Positions 51,864 through 62,239 of a DNA stretch of 64,000 bases are shown piece by piece (within the stretch, counting starts at the first letter, position 1; each line of letters starts with the position of its first letter). Below the pieces are notes generated by a model that was not told where the DNA came from, ran no database searches, and saw nothing but the letters and a program-made list of their open reading frames with translations. Made by a program: the position numbers and the translations under genes. Source of the stretch: Bacteroidota bacterium (GTDB lineage Bacteria > Bacteroidota > Bacteroidia > Bacteroidales > Tannerellaceae); contig JAEYVY010000008.1 of the NCBI GenBank assembly GCA_023429375.1, positions 11,543 through 75,542 on the forward strand, written 5' to 3'.

Positions 51864-53753
51864 TTAATTCTTATGACCTGCTCCCCATTCTGGTGCATTT
51901 TTGTCAGCCCAGATACGTTCGTCATGTAATTTGCCTGAGTTTCCTGAACCACTTGAAGTAGCAGTGAATCCTTGGTTCTTGATGTTTTCCATTTCGATTG
52001 AATACATCAAGTCTGTTTCTACAGGAAGACCTGTGTCGAAACGACGAGGAATCAAGTTAACAGGCATGTTTTCATAAACTTCACGAGATAACAGTGTAGA
52101 ACCGATCTTTGGATAACCAGAACGACGTGCTGTTACGAATTGCTCGTTTGGATACAAGGTGAAGTTAAGCAGTTGTTGTACATAGATTTTCTCCATCTTT
52201 TCTGCTGCAGTACCTGTGAAGGCATACTTTTCGCTCTTCATCATTGCTTCGATTTCGCCAGCTTTCAGGTCGATTACAACTTCGTTAGGATCGTAGTTGT
52301 AAGTAGTACCGTAATAAGCGATTTCGTTCAATTTAGCCAACTTGTCATACTCTTGTACAGAGAATGCCAATGCTTTTTCATAATGAGTTTTAGCTTCGCC
52401 TTCGTTACCATTTAACATAGCGAATTCAGCTAAGTAAAGGTTAACTTCAGCAGCACCTAAATAAAGTCCGTACCAAGGACGGTCTTTTGAAGGAACTGAA
52501 ACAACATCGCCTGGAGCAGTTGGAACTGATACATTATAGTAACGTCCTATAACCATCATTTGTTGGAAGTAAGAGAAAGTCAGGTAGCTCTTTTCTCCTT
52601 GGCCATTTTCGTCGGCTATTTTCTTATCAGAATAACGATAGTACCAGTCATATTTACTCATTGTAGATGAGTTGTAGTCAGTAGGCAGACCATAGTAACG
52701 TACCCATGGTTCACCGGCGCCTTTCCAAGAAACGAATGTCTTTTTACCACTACCATCTACTGTGTAGTTTACATTCTTTTCAATGAAATCAGGAATTTCA
52801 CGTCCTCTGTCATAATAAGCTTGAACAACCTTAGAGTTCCAAGAGTTCTTTTGGTAGCAGAAACGAACACGTGGGTCAAGGTTGCTAACCATAAAGTCTA
52901 CTACCTTACCGTTTGCTGCTGTTCCATCCATAAAACCGTTGCTCCAGTGGTAAACGATATCGTTGTTTCCAGTTGTAGATTTTGCCTTGTTAAACAAGAT
53001 TGCATCATCCATAGAGTCGATATAGCCAACAGGAGAGCTCTTTACTGCAGCAGCAATTTCTTTTGCTTTAGCGGGGTTTTGAGCCAACAGACGAACAGCC
53101 AATCTTAATTTCAAAGAGTTAGCAAATTTCGCCCATTTGTTAAGCTTACCATTTGCTACTACGTCTTGTGTAGAAACGAATGTTTGATTAGGTGATTGGA
53201 AAGCTTTGATAGCGTTATCCAATTGTTCCAACCAAAGATTGTAAAGTTCTTCTTGTGTATCGTAAGCAGGAGTCAATGTACCACCGTAAGCAGCACGAGC
53301 CGCTTCTTTATAACTTCTGTTACCATACATGTCAGAGTCAAAGATACCCAGATAGACAGTCAATACTTCCATTGCTGCTTGATAAGCGGCATATTTTGCA
53401 GATTCTTCTTCAGGAAGAGTTGAACGATAGTATTCAAGATCACGTACATAACGCAAAGTTTTGATATACTGTGTTCCTTGGTCGCCTGTAGCCGTTGTTG
53501 TAAGGATACCTGTATTCATCCCACCAGTAGGAATGGCCATTTGGCTCCAGCTATACATCATTGGGGCATTGTAAAACCAGTAGGTGTAACCACTTGGCTC
53601 AAATTCATTGACAGATTGAGCAAATATATAACCCGGATTAGGAGTTGTTACTGCCGCTTTGTCTTGATTCATATCTGCAAAGTCGTCTGAACATCCAGTT
53701 AAAGATGTTGCCCCCAAAACTACTGCAGCTAAAAATGATTTATTTAGTTTCAT
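51864..53753 (-). CDS. SusD/RagB family outer-membrane lipoprotein
   Basis: 629 residues, longer than the first SusD in this window. Lipobox SLTGC (Cys21), then SDDFADMNQDKAAVTTPNPGYIFAQSVNEF, a SusD-like_2 start. MEVLTVYLGIFDSDMYGNRSYKEAARA and WAKFANSLKLRLAVRL are characteristic. It starts 30 bp after the SusC gene. The long inserted loop (about 330-400, rich in Trp/Tyr/Gly) may define the ligand site; the ligand is unknown. Confidence 0.93.
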   Translation of the reverse strand: MKLNKSFLAAVVLGATSLTGCSDDFADMNQDKAAVTTPNPGYIFAQSVNEFEPSGYTYWFYNAPMMYSWSQMAIPTGGMNTGILTTTATGDQGTQYIKTLRYVRDLEYYRSTLPEEESAKYAAYQAAMEVLTVYLGIFDSDMYGNRSYKEAARAAYGGTLTPAYDTQEELYNLWLEQLDNAIKAFQSPNQTFVSTQDVVANGKLNKWAKFANSLKLRLAVRLLAQNPAKAKEIAAAVKSSPVGYIDSMDDAILFNKAKSTTGNNDIVYHWSNGFMDGTAANGKVVDFMVSNLDPRVRFCYQKNSWNSKVVQAYYDRGREIPDFIEKNVNYTVDGSGKKTFVSWKGAGEPWVRYYGLPTDYNSSTMSKYDWYYRYSDKKIADENGQGEKSYLTFSYFQQMMVIGRYYNVSVPTAPGDVVSVPSKDRPWYGLYLGAAEVNLYLAEFAMLNGNEGEAKTHYEKALAFSVQEYDKLAKLNEIAYYGTTYNYDPNEVVIDLKAGEIEAMMKSEKYAFTGTAAEKMEKIYVQQLLNFTLYPNEQFVTARRSGYPKIGSTLLSREVYENMPVNLIPRRFDTGLPVETDLMYSIEMENIKNQGFTATSSGSGNSGKLHDERIWADKNAPEWGAGHKN

Positions 53754-53782
53754 GTTTTTTTCGATTAGAATGAATTGCTAAA

Positions 53783-56700
53783 TTAGAATGTAGCATTAAT
53801 TGTTAACGTATAGTTTGCAACATACGGACTAACAGAACGCATCATGAACTGAGATGCTTGCGTACCACGCATTGATTCAGGATGCATATTGTTAGGAAGA
53901 GAGTTCAATAAGTAACCTAAGTTACGTCCGGCTGCTGTGATGTTCAATCCATTAGCACCTAATTTACGGCTGATAGAAGACGGCAAGCTATAGCTGATAG
54001 CGATTTCTCTTAATGCGATATAATTCAGCTCTTTGAACCAACTGTCGTTGATTGTACCTGTACTCCATGCGTTGTTCCAGTATGTCCAAGAAGTACCGTG
54101 TTGAGGATCTACAATACCTTTGTTGTAAAGGCTTTCGTAAGTTTCGCCACCTTCAGCTACTGTATAAGAACCATTCGGTGTGTTCAATTGTGTGCCGGCA
54201 GGGAACAAACCGTTAGGAATAAATCCGTCGTGGTAAGTTCTTCCGTCCCACATAGAAGTAAATGTCATACCTCCGTTTTCAGAATCACGTTTGAACATTG
54301 ATTCTTCAAGGAAACCGTAAGCTGTACCATATCTTGAATTATAAGATGCTACATAACCGCCGAAACGCATATCTAATTGAGCACGTAATGTCCAGTTCTT
54401 ATAGCTTAAGCTAGTGTTTACACCTCCATAGAAGTCAGGAAGCATTGAACCTACTGGTTGTACTTCACCTGCTCTTTCATAATATACAGCGTGCATATCG
54501 TTGTAGTTATAATAAGCAGTAGAAAGAACAGGAAGACCGGTTGCTTTATCTTTCATAGGAGCAGAGTCAGACATCAATAGACCATAAGCACCACCAACCC
54601 TAGCTACAGAAGCGATACGGTAGTTACCGTAAGCTGGCATACCAGTCAAAGTGATATAGTCTGCTACGTTTTCATGCAATGATACGATCTTTGAATTGTA
54701 TGTTGAATACGTGAAGTTCAAGTTCCATTCCCAATCTCTTGTCTGGATAGGAGTTGTATTCAAAGCAAGCTCAATACCTGAGTTTTGGATGTTACCCGCA
54801 TTGATCAATTGTTCTTTGATACCTGATAAATGAGGTACAGCGATTTCCATGATCTGGTCTTTCGTGTTTTCTTTGAAGTAAGTAGCATCGATACCAAATC
54901 TGTTGTTGAACACTCTCCAGTCCAAACCAATTTCCCAAGCATTCTTACGTTCAGGTTTCAAATTCTGAGTAATTGATTTTGTTGGGATTTCCAAACCATA
55001 TGTATTACCTGCATCTGTAGTAGAAGTCAAGATGCTGTAGGCAGAGTTGATCTTATAAGCATCGGTATCGTTACCAACCTGTGCCCATGATCCGCGAAGT
55101 TTCAAGAATGAAATCCATTCAGGCAAGTTGTCTCTAAATGTTTCGTGAGCCAACCATGATGCTGATACTGATGGGTAGAAGTATGAATAAGTACCTTTAC
55201 CGCTTGCATAAACCAAAGCAGAAGACCAGTCGTTACGTCCTGTAATATCCAAGAATACTTGATCTTTGTAGCTTACACCGAATTGTCCGGCAACTGAAAG
55301 AATTGTCTTTTCTCCTTGAATCTTACCAGAGTAACCAATTTGGTTTTTAGAGTTTTCAATGAAATATTGTCCAGGAACGATCAAACCACCTTCAGTGTTC
55401 ATAGACATGGCTTGTTCGAAATTGTGATAATATTCACCGCGGATGAATCCGTTGAAGTTCCAGTCACCAACTGCTTTATTTGCCATCAAATTGGCGTTGA
55501 AGTTGGTTTGTTCTTTGCTGTAAAGACCCATAGCGTATCTACCGCCATCGTTTGCATAGCCTTGACCTAATTCTTTAGACTCGTTACGTTTGTAGTAGTA
55601 GTTGTAGTTACCTTCTGTAACGAACTTCAACCAATCAGTCAAGTCTGCAGTAAGTTTTAATGTAGGTCTAACAGATGTTTCTTTCTGATAGTATTCGTTT
55701 TCGTAAAGGCTGAACCAGATACTACGTCCAGGAGCATATCCGTATTCATCACCGTAGTTAGCATCAGCCAAACCGCCGTGATTTCCTTTGTATTTGTTTC
55801 TCCAGTAACGAGTGTCGTACATACGAGTCCAAGTACCGTCCATGAAAGATTCACCTAAGTTGGTTTCACCACCTTTTGGTGTTGAGTTTGCAAATGCAAC
55901 AGAAGCTTCAACTTCTACCTTATTTGTGATCTTATGAGCCGCTTTAGCCAAGAAAGAAAGACGTTCGAAGCTGTTGTTAGGAGTTGTACCTGTAGCGTGT
56001 TTGTAAGACAAAGAGGTGTAGAACGAAGTAGTTTCGTTTCCACCTTGTACAGCTACGTTGGTATTTGTGTTGAATCCAGTATCGTAAGCGTCGATGTAGT
56101 TGTTCTTAATTGGGCTATAAGGAGTCATCTTGTAATCGAAGTCTTCGATCAATTGACCGTCGAAAGCAGGACCGAAGTGACGAGTTGTAAGACCAAGAAG
56201 AGTTCTTTCGCCTTTAGAGTTATACTTAAACTGGTTAGTATCCCATTGCATGTAATTACCATTGGCGTCAGTATTCAAGAAAATGTTACCTGCATACTGT
56301 CCTTGTCCGTATTTGTTTTGGAAAGCAGGGCCGTCATATACATGATCGATACCAAATGTTTGTGATACGCTGATACCTAAACCTTTCTGACCTTTACCTG
56401 ATTTTGTAGTGATAACTACAGCACCATTCAAACCACGAGAACCGTAAAGAGCGGTTGCAGCAGCACCTTTCAATACAGATATGGTTTCAAAGTCATCTGG
56501 GTTCAAGTTTTTAAGTTCGTTACCCCAGTCCTTATCAGTTGCAGTCCAGTCTGCATCACCATCCTTAAAGTCGTTGCTTAGGATAACTCCGTCAACTACG
56601 TAGATAGGCTGGTTGTTACCCTTCAATGTTGAAGCACCACGGATCAAAATTTTTGAAGAACCGAACAAACCACCGTCTGCACCAGAAATTTCAACCCCGG

Positions 56701-57187
56701 CAACTTTACCTTGAAGAGCAGAAACCGGGTTGATTACAGTCTTAGACAGTTCGTCACCTTTAAGCTCGGTCATAGCATATCCTAACGCTTTAGTAGATCT
56801 CTTCATACCTAAAGCAGTGACAACAACTTCGTCCAACTTTTGGGTGTCTTCTTCTAAAGTGATATTGATAGAATTTTGCCCGGTATAAGTGATTTCTTTT
56901 GTAATGTAACCAATGAAAGAGAAAGAAATTGTTGCTCCGTTTGGTACATTTTCAAGCGTGAAGTTTCCATCAAAATCACTGATGGTTCCGTTTGTTGTTC
57001 CTTTAACTACTACAGAAGCGCCAGCCACAGGACCCATATAGTCTATGATTGTGCCGCTGATCTTTCCGTTTTGCTGAACTGCTTGTGTGCCGGGTTTCAT
57101 CGGCGTTAGTTCAGCGTGCAGATTTCCTGAAAAAAACAGGGCGCCGGTCAGCAAAATCAGGCTAACAGGTTTGTACGATTTGAACAT
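53783..57187 (-). CDS. SusC/RagA TonB-dependent outer-membrane transporter
   Basis: 1134 residues: signal peptide MFKSYKPVSLILLTGALFFSGNLHA; carboxypeptidase-D-like domain (about 42-110: GKISGTIIDYMGPVAGASVVVKG); TonB-box region QKLDEVVVTALGMKRSTK; plug with NPVSALQGKVAGVEI, NQPIYVVDGVILSNDF and GAAATALYGSRGLNGAVVITTK; barrel ending TLTINATF. Paired with the following SusD. Divergent from the hybrid regulator at 57469, which probably controls it. No glycoside hydrolase or peptidase gene is adjacent. Confidence 0.95.
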   Translation of the reverse strand: MFKSYKPVSLILLTGALFFSGNLHAELTPMKPGTQAVQQNGKISGTIIDYMGPVAGASVVVKGTTNGTISDFDGNFTLENVPNGATISFSFIGYITKEITYTGQNSINITLEEDTQKLDEVVVTALGMKRSTKALGYAMTELKGDELSKTVINPVSALQGKVAGVEISGADGGLFGSSKILIRGASTLKGNNQPIYVVDGVILSNDFKDGDADWTATDKDWGNELKNLNPDDFETISVLKGAAATALYGSRGLNGAVVITTKSGKGQKGLGISVSQTFGIDHVYDGPAFQNKYGQGQYAGNIFLNTDANGNYMQWDTNQFKYNSKGERTLLGLTTRHFGPAFDGQLIEDFDYKMTPYSPIKNNYIDAYDTGFNTNTNVAVQGGNETTSFYTSLSYKHATGTTPNNSFERLSFLAKAAHKITNKVEVEASVAFANSTPKGGETNLGESFMDGTWTRMYDTRYWRNKYKGNHGGLADANYGDEYGYAPGRSIWFSLYENEYYQKETSVRPTLKLTADLTDWLKFVTEGNYNYYYKRNESKELGQGYANDGGRYAMGLYSKEQTNFNANLMANKAVGDWNFNGFIRGEYYHNFEQAMSMNTEGGLIVPGQYFIENSKNQIGYSGKIQGEKTILSVAGQFGVSYKDQVFLDITGRNDWSSALVYASGKGTYSYFYPSVSASWLAHETFRDNLPEWISFLKLRGSWAQVGNDTDAYKINSAYSILTSTTDAGNTYGLEIPTKSITQNLKPERKNAWEIGLDWRVFNNRFGIDATYFKENTKDQIMEIAVPHLSGIKEQLINAGNIQNSGIELALNTTPIQTRDWEWNLNFTYSTYNSKIVSLHENVADYITLTGMPAYGNYRIASVARVGGAYGLLMSDSAPMKDKATGLPVLSTAYYNYNDMHAVYYERAGEVQPVGSMLPDFYGGVNTSLSYKNWTLRAQLDMRFGGYVASYNSRYGTAYGFLEESMFKRDSENGGMTFTSMWDGRTYHDGFIPNGLFPAGTQLNTPNGSYTVAEGGETYESLYNKGIVDPQHGTSWTYWNNAWSTGTINDSWFKELNYIALREIAISYSLPSSISRKLGANGLNITAAGRNLGYLLNSLPNNMHPESMRGTQASQFMMRSVSPYVANYTLTINATF

Positions 57188-57468
57188 AATAAATGATTTA
57201 AATTAAACATTAATTAATTAAGTTTTTTAAATTCGTGTGATTTGTAAATCCGTTTAAAAAGAGACTTTAAAAAGATTTAGCGTTAAAAAAGATAAAGTTT
57301 AGTTGCATTTTTTTGACATTACGGACACAAAATTATTCCATTATATATATATCATATTCTACTAGCGTTTTATTAGATGTACAATGTGTATCCTGAACGA
57401 TTCTGTTAGTCGAATGAACGATAATGATAGGAGTTTTCTTATCTTTGTGCTGTCTAAAATGTTTACAA
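57188..57468. promoter_or_regulatory. divergent intergenic region of susC and the hybrid regulator
   Basis: 281 bp, very AT-rich. Minus-strand CAAAATTA (57328-57335, reads TAATTTTG) is a weak susC -7 candidate; plus-strand TATCTTTG (57439-57446) is a good -7 box for the regulator. No clear -33 elements. Confidence 0.45.
57439..57446 (+). promoter_or_regulatory. promoter -7 box of the hybrid regulator
   Basis: TATCTTTG matches TAnnTTTG and lies inside the upstream-extended reading frame (open from 57424), which supports translation from ATG 57469. Confidence 0.6.
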
Positions 57469-60400
57469 ATGCAAAAAGGCAGGCTGTTTTTTTTAATTTC
57501 CGTAATACTCTTTCTCTCTTTTACTGGTTTAGCAGAACATTTTCACTTTAGGTCTGTAGGCAGTTCTCAAGGATTATCCCAAGCTTCTGCAATTTCAATT
57601 TGGCAAGACGACTTAGGCAGAATGTGGTTTGGTAATGATGCTCTGAACTGTTATAATGGCGAGACAACGAAAGTGTACAGAATGTCAGAGTATTTTAATC
57701 TACTTGAAGACTCAGATATACATGGTATATGTGGCAATGATTCTACGCTTTATTTTTTAGCTCAAGAGTATATAGTTGGTTTGGATTTAGTGACAGAACA
57801 ATTCTTCTTCCCGAATATTCAAGCTGTATACATATCAGTCATTAATGACCAATTGTATTATGCTTCAATGGATGGTGAGCTATGGAAATATGACCGCCTA
57901 TCCAATCAGGGTGAAAAAGTATTTGATCTGAAATCAAAACAAGTATCCATTTATAATTTTGTTGCGCTGAATGACGCTACCTTTTTGTTTGGCACTTCTC
58001 AGGGCCTTTATAGAGTTGATTTAACTACTGGAGCTATACTGTCCGGTTATTTTGAAGACGATACAATTTCATTCTTATACAAAGATTCAAAAGGGAATGC
58101 TTGGGTATCCTGTCGATCCAAGAATATTCGAATCATAAAACCAAATGGAAGTATTTCTACCTTATCATATGAAGGTAGTGGAAAGGCTTTTGAGAATGAG
58201 GCTTATAGCTTTACAGAAGATTCTAAGGGCGATGTATGGATAGGAACGCTAAATGGACTATTTCAGGTATTCTCTACTCATAATGACAACTCTCCGGTTG
58301 TTTCAAACGCCGCTTTTATGACGGAGTTTTCAATCTACGCATTGTATACCGACAAGCAAGGCACCATTTGGATAGGGCCTTATTATGGTGAAGTGCGTTA
58401 TTTTAATCCGGAAACAGATAATTATACCTTATATTCGAGTAAGGAGAACGATCCAAACCAAATACATGGTGTTGTGCTAGGTGATATCACTGAAGACCAA
58501 GACGGTTATCTTTATGTTTCATCCGAAGGGAGTGGAGTAAATGTTCTTTCTCCAAATGGATTGCATATTAAGCATTTGACGGTTGAGTCGCATAAGCTCC
58601 CACACGATAAAATACGATCAATGTATTATGATGCAAGCTATAATAGATTGTACATTGGAACCTATATGGAAGGGTTGATCTATTATGAAAGAAAAACAGA
58701 TCGTGTATATCCCGTGCGCCAAGAGTCACTAACGACGCGTTATAAACGAATTATTGAAAAGATTATTCCCTATGATAATTACTTAATACTGCTTACCCAA
58801 GATGGCCTGTTTAAATTGGACAGGCAAACAACCGAAGTGAGTCCGCTATTTGATGATGAAGAACTGAATACATTAACTGCAGGTATAACACGGACAATCT
58901 ATTTAGATGAGCGGAATGTATTGTGGGTGTCTTCTTTCACAAATGGTCTCTATACCATTAATATGAATACCTCCAAACTGTTGAACATGTATAAAACAGA
59001 TTTGCAGGAAATGAATATACCTCCAAATTCCATTATCAGTATCTGCGGCAATTCAAAACAGGGAATCTATCTGGCTACCTTGAAATCCGGAATCTTACGT
59101 TATGATATAGATACAGAGAAATTCATCTCGTATTCAGCTGAAGAAGGTTTCCTTTTGAGTGACATCTGTTATAATGTTGCATTATCTGGTTATGGTAATT
59201 TGATTGTTACATCAAATAAAGGAGTTTCGATATTGACCATATCCGGCAGAAGGACAATAGATGCGTCAAGCCATATACGTTTAGACGGGACCTCCCCGAT
59301 AATGTCACTTAGTCCTGACTGTGGACTTTATGTTTCACCTCGTACTCGGAAAATATATGTAGGAGGGCTACAAAAATTAATTTCATTCGATGAAAAAGAT
59401 ATAAGTACGGTTAAGCCAAATTATAAATTGTATATAAGTTCAATTCAAGTAGATAACTCGCCGGCTGAAAAGGTTGTGCCTAAAATGGATTTAGCTCCAT
59501 CCAGATTGAATAAGCTGGTGTTGCCTGCTCGTAAAAATACGGTTAGCATAACTTTTGCTACATCGAACTATCTTTCGTCCTATTATACGAGTTATGAGTA
59601 TAAGATGGAAGGCTTACATGGTTTGAATACATGGACTAAAACCGATCCTAAAACGATTTCATTTACCTCATTGCCGGCTGGAACGTATCGGTTTTCTGTC
59701 AGAGAAACGTCAGACCCTGAGAAAATAACAACCCTAACCATTGTTGTTAATCCTCCCTTCTGGAAATCATATCCCGCCTATTTCCTATACCTATTAATAG
59801 TAGGAGGATTATTGTGGGTGTATATCCGCTCAAGTAAGGCAAAAGCCATTCTTCATGCTTCGTTGGAATTTGAAAAAAGAGAAACCGAAAGGGTAAGAGA
59901 AGAAAATAAGAACCGTCTGAATTTCTTTGCTGGAATAGCGAATGAATTCCGAACGCCGCTTACACTTATCATAACCACATTAGACAGGCTGCTAAGTGAC
60001 TTTAATTCGATCAGCAAATCTAAGCTGGAACGAATTCGTAAGCAAGCCATACGTATGCAAAGCCTTTTTGTGGAGTTACAGGAATTTAGAGAAGCCGAAA
60101 ACGGTATATTACGATTAAAAGTTGGCTATTATAGTTTAACGGAACTAATCAATGAAATACATCAAGTTCTTTCCGATTATGAATCTACGCTTCAGGTAAC
60201 ATTCAACTATTATCATCCTGGCGAAGATGTGAAAGTTTGGTTCGATTGGGAACAGATGCAAAAGGTAATGTATAATCTGTTGTTTGCGATATCCAAATTA
60301 GTCCCTGTAAAAGGTCGCGTAGACATCGCCTTACAACCCAAAGTGTCGTGGGTGGAAGTGCAGATCAGTTGCGTAGGAGAAATCTATGACGAGGAAATGC

Positions 60401-61473
60401 TGGTGCAGATGTTTGATGTGTTTGAAAACGTCACACACTCATCCGAATCTCCCGAATTGATGAGCTTATTACCTAATAATATAATAGGATTAGCATTTAG
60501 CCGTAAAATCGTATCGATGCATAAAGGAGAATTACTTGTCAGAGCAGATAAGGAACACACTTCATTTGTTGTACGACTTTTGACAGGTGAAAATCATTTT
60601 TCAGCAGAAGAAAAGACGGGTTCAGCAGAGATTATGTTGCGCCAACTACCTGCATTTTTAGATATTCCGGATCGTCCAGTAGAATCCAATTTGGAAGAAG
60701 AAAAAGATATATCAGAAAAGAGTGTCAAACTATTGCTCGTTGATGGAGACGATGAATTGCGTTCCGTATTGAAAGACTCTTTCTCTTCCGTTTATGAAGT
60801 CTATGAGGCAACTAGGGCTGATGAGGCAATAGAAATTGCTATAAAGGAACAACCTGATATTATTATTAGCGAAATTTCTCTGACCGGACAGTCCGGGATT
60901 GATCTGTGTAATACGCTGAAGTCAAATATTAAGACACTCCATATTCCGGTATTGTTGATTACGACTCATCCTTCAATAAAGCAGCAACATGACAGTGTTC
61001 GTGCCGGTGCTGAAGAATATTTGGTGAAGCCGTTTAATATGGAATATCTGTTCTTGCGTTGTAACAGTATAGTAAAATATCACGCAAGTATTCGTCAAAA
61101 ATATACGGGACAATCTGAAGACGAAGCGCAAGCATTGGCAACAAATCAGCAAGATCAGCGATTTTTAGATAAAGCCATTCAGGTTCTTGAGGAAAACCTT
61201 GAAGATACAGGTTTTGACACTTCTATGTGGAGTAAGGCATTAGGAATCGGTCGTACGCGTTTGTTCGACAGAATTAAACGAATCACAGGAATGACGCCTA
61301 ACGATTATATCCTGCAATTTAAAATGAATAGAGCAATGGTTCTGATTCAAGAATATGAAGACCTTACTATATCTGAAATTGCATATAAGTTAGGATTCTC
61401 TAATCCGGCTTACTTTAGTAAGTGCTTCAAAAAGCAAGTTGGAATTACTCCGCAGCAATATCGAAAGAAATAG
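57469..61473 (+). CDS. degenerate hybrid two-component system regulator (pseudokinase HTCS)
   Basis: 1334 residues from ATG 57469. Layout: signal peptide; two-component-regulator propeller repeats in the periplasm (about 25-650, with IWQDDLGRMWFGND, GTIWIGPYYGEV and similar); Y_Y_Y domain (about 660-770); membrane helix (about 780-800); kinase; receiver; AraC helix-turn-helix. The kinase His box reads FFAGIANEFRTPLTL, with Asn for His; the N-box Asn is lost (NLLFAISKLV) and the G1 box is gone. In the receiver, the phosphoacceptor is Glu (DIIISEISLTGQSG), but the Lys of VKPF remains. AraC-type domain (about 1230-1334) intact. It probably controls the divergent SusC/SusD genes without phosphorelay; inference. 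Confidence 0.9.
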   Translation: MQKGRLFFLISVILFLSFTGLAEHFHFRSVGSSQGLSQASAISIWQDDLGRMWFGNDALNCYNGETTKVYRMSEYFNLLEDSDIHGICGNDSTLYFLAQEYIVGLDLVTEQFFFPNIQAVYISVINDQLYYASMDGELWKYDRLSNQGEKVFDLKSKQVSIYNFVALNDATFLFGTSQGLYRVDLTTGAILSGYFEDDTISFLYKDSKGNAWVSCRSKNIRIIKPNGSISTLSYEGSGKAFENEAYSFTEDSKGDVWIGTLNGLFQVFSTHNDNSPVVSNAAFMTEFSIYALYTDKQGTIWIGPYYGEVRYFNPETDNYTLYSSKENDPNQIHGVVLGDITEDQDGYLYVSSEGSGVNVLSPNGLHIKHLTVESHKLPHDKIRSMYYDASYNRLYIGTYMEGLIYYERKTDRVYPVRQESLTTRYKRIIEKIIPYDNYLILLTQDGLFKLDRQTTEVSPLFDDEELNTLTAGITRTIYLDERNVLWVSSFTNGLYTINMNTSKLLNMYKTDLQEMNIPPNSIISICGNSKQGIYLATLKSGILRYDIDTEKFISYSAEEGFLLSDICYNVALSGYGNLIVTSNKGVSILTISGRRTIDASSHIRLDGTSPIMSLSPDCGLYVSPRTRKIYVGGLQKLISFDEKDISTVKPNYKLYISSIQVDNSPAEKVVPKMDLAPSRLNKLVLPARKNTVSITFATSNYLSSYYTSYEYKMEGLHGLNTWTKTDPKTISFTSLPAGTYRFSVRETSDPEKITTLTIVVNPPFWKSYPAYFLYLLIVGGLLWVYIRSSKAKAILHASLEFEKRETERVREENKNRLNFFAGIANEFRTPLTLIITTLDRLLSDFNSISKSKLERIRKQAIRMQSLFVELQEFREAENGILRLKVGYYSLTELINEIHQVLSDYESTLQVTFNYYHPGEDVKVWFDWEQMQKVMYNLLFAISKLVPVKGRVDIALQPKVSWVEVQISCVGEIYDEEMLVQMFDVFENVTHSSESPELMSLLPNNIIGLAFSRKIVSMHKGELLVRADKEHTSFVVRLLTGENHFSAEEKTGSAEIMLRQLPAFLDIPDRPVESNLEEEKDISEKSVKLLLVDGDDELRSVLKDSFSSVYEVYEATRADEAIEIAIKEQPDIIISEISLTGQSGIDLCNTLKSNIKTLHIPVLLITTHPSIKQQHDSVRAGAEEYLVKPFNMEYLFLRCNSIVKYHASIRQKYTGQSEDEAQALATNQQDQRFLDKAIQVLEENLEDTGFDTSMWSKALGIGRTRLFDRIKRITGMTPNDYILQFKMNRAMVLIQEYEDLTISEIAYKLGFSNPAYFSKCFKKQVGITPQQYRKK

Positions 61474-61577
61474 GGTACAAGTTGTATGCTCTCTTTTTTT
61501 GCATAATTTGCTATTTTTCCCTATGATTAAGAGATGATAATTTGATTTTTTAGCATAAATTGAAGGAAAGTAAATAA

Positions 61578-61615
61578 TAAGCTTAAGGTTTTCCATGTAA
61601 ACCTCAGGCTTTGTA
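61578..61615 (+). terminator. terminator-like hairpin after the hybrid regulator
   Basis: AAGCTTAAGGTTT and AAACCTCAGGCTT form 13 pairs with one mismatch and one G-U around a short loop. The T run is weak. Confidence 0.45.
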
Positions 61616-61803
61616 ATTCAATTGATGAGGTGTCATTTCGCTGTTGATTGTTTTTACGATAAAAGCAAGAGTAGATTCAGGGAAGTGCGATTATCGAAAA
61701 TTTACAATTGCTTATCTTGAGAAAGAGACTTTTTTCGTTTCTTGTCTTCTCTGAGCTTACGATAAAATAACCGGCAAGCCTTGAAAATTGTGATTTTAGC
61801 TCT

Positions 61804-61832
61804 TTTGTAATTGATTTTATAACCTATGTTTG
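61804..61832 (+). promoter_or_regulatory. promoter upstream of the fimbria-like cluster
   Basis: TTTG (61804-61807) and TATGTTTG (61825-61832), 17 bp apart, resemble the two-part Bacteroidetes promoter. If used, the transcript would have a leader of about 340 nt. Confidence 0.45.
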
Positions 61833-62239
61833 CAATGAACATTTACAATAGAAAAAGCAAAAATTATTTGGCAAAATTAATTCTATTTTGGTTATTGTTT
61901 TTCGAAGGTCGTTTAACCGTGCGATCAGAAGAATAGGTAAATGATTTTAGTTTTATTATTGAGTTATTTTCAGTTAGTTAATTGTATGGATTCAAAATTT
62001 AGGTATTTGGTATGTCACTGTTGTGTTTCTATTATAACCGTTTCAAACATAAGTGAAAGATAATACTTAAACATTTGAAAGTTATCTATTTCAATAATCA
62101 ATTGAAGAAGATATAATTCTTCAAATGACAATTCTATAGCACTTAATTATAGTTATTTACGCATATTTTATTTAGTAAATATGAATTTTATGAAGAAAAC
62201 AGTTTTGTTTTTCATGCCCCTACTATTGTCTTTTTTTCC

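Larger units (their letters stand above)
61474..62180. other. 707-bp intergenic region before the fimbria-like cluster
   Basis: Non-coding, AT-rich. Contents: a terminator-like hairpin (61578-61615), a repeated TTACGATAAAA (about 61657 and 61757), a two-part promoter ending 61832, and a TTGAAGAA / TTCTTCAA stem (62102-62124). No long inverted repeats of the kind that flank invertible promoters were found by eye. Confidence 0.45.

Noticed and set aside
61474..62180. Invertible promoter before the fimbria-like cluster
   Set aside because: No pair of long inverted repeats flanking the promoter was found by eye.
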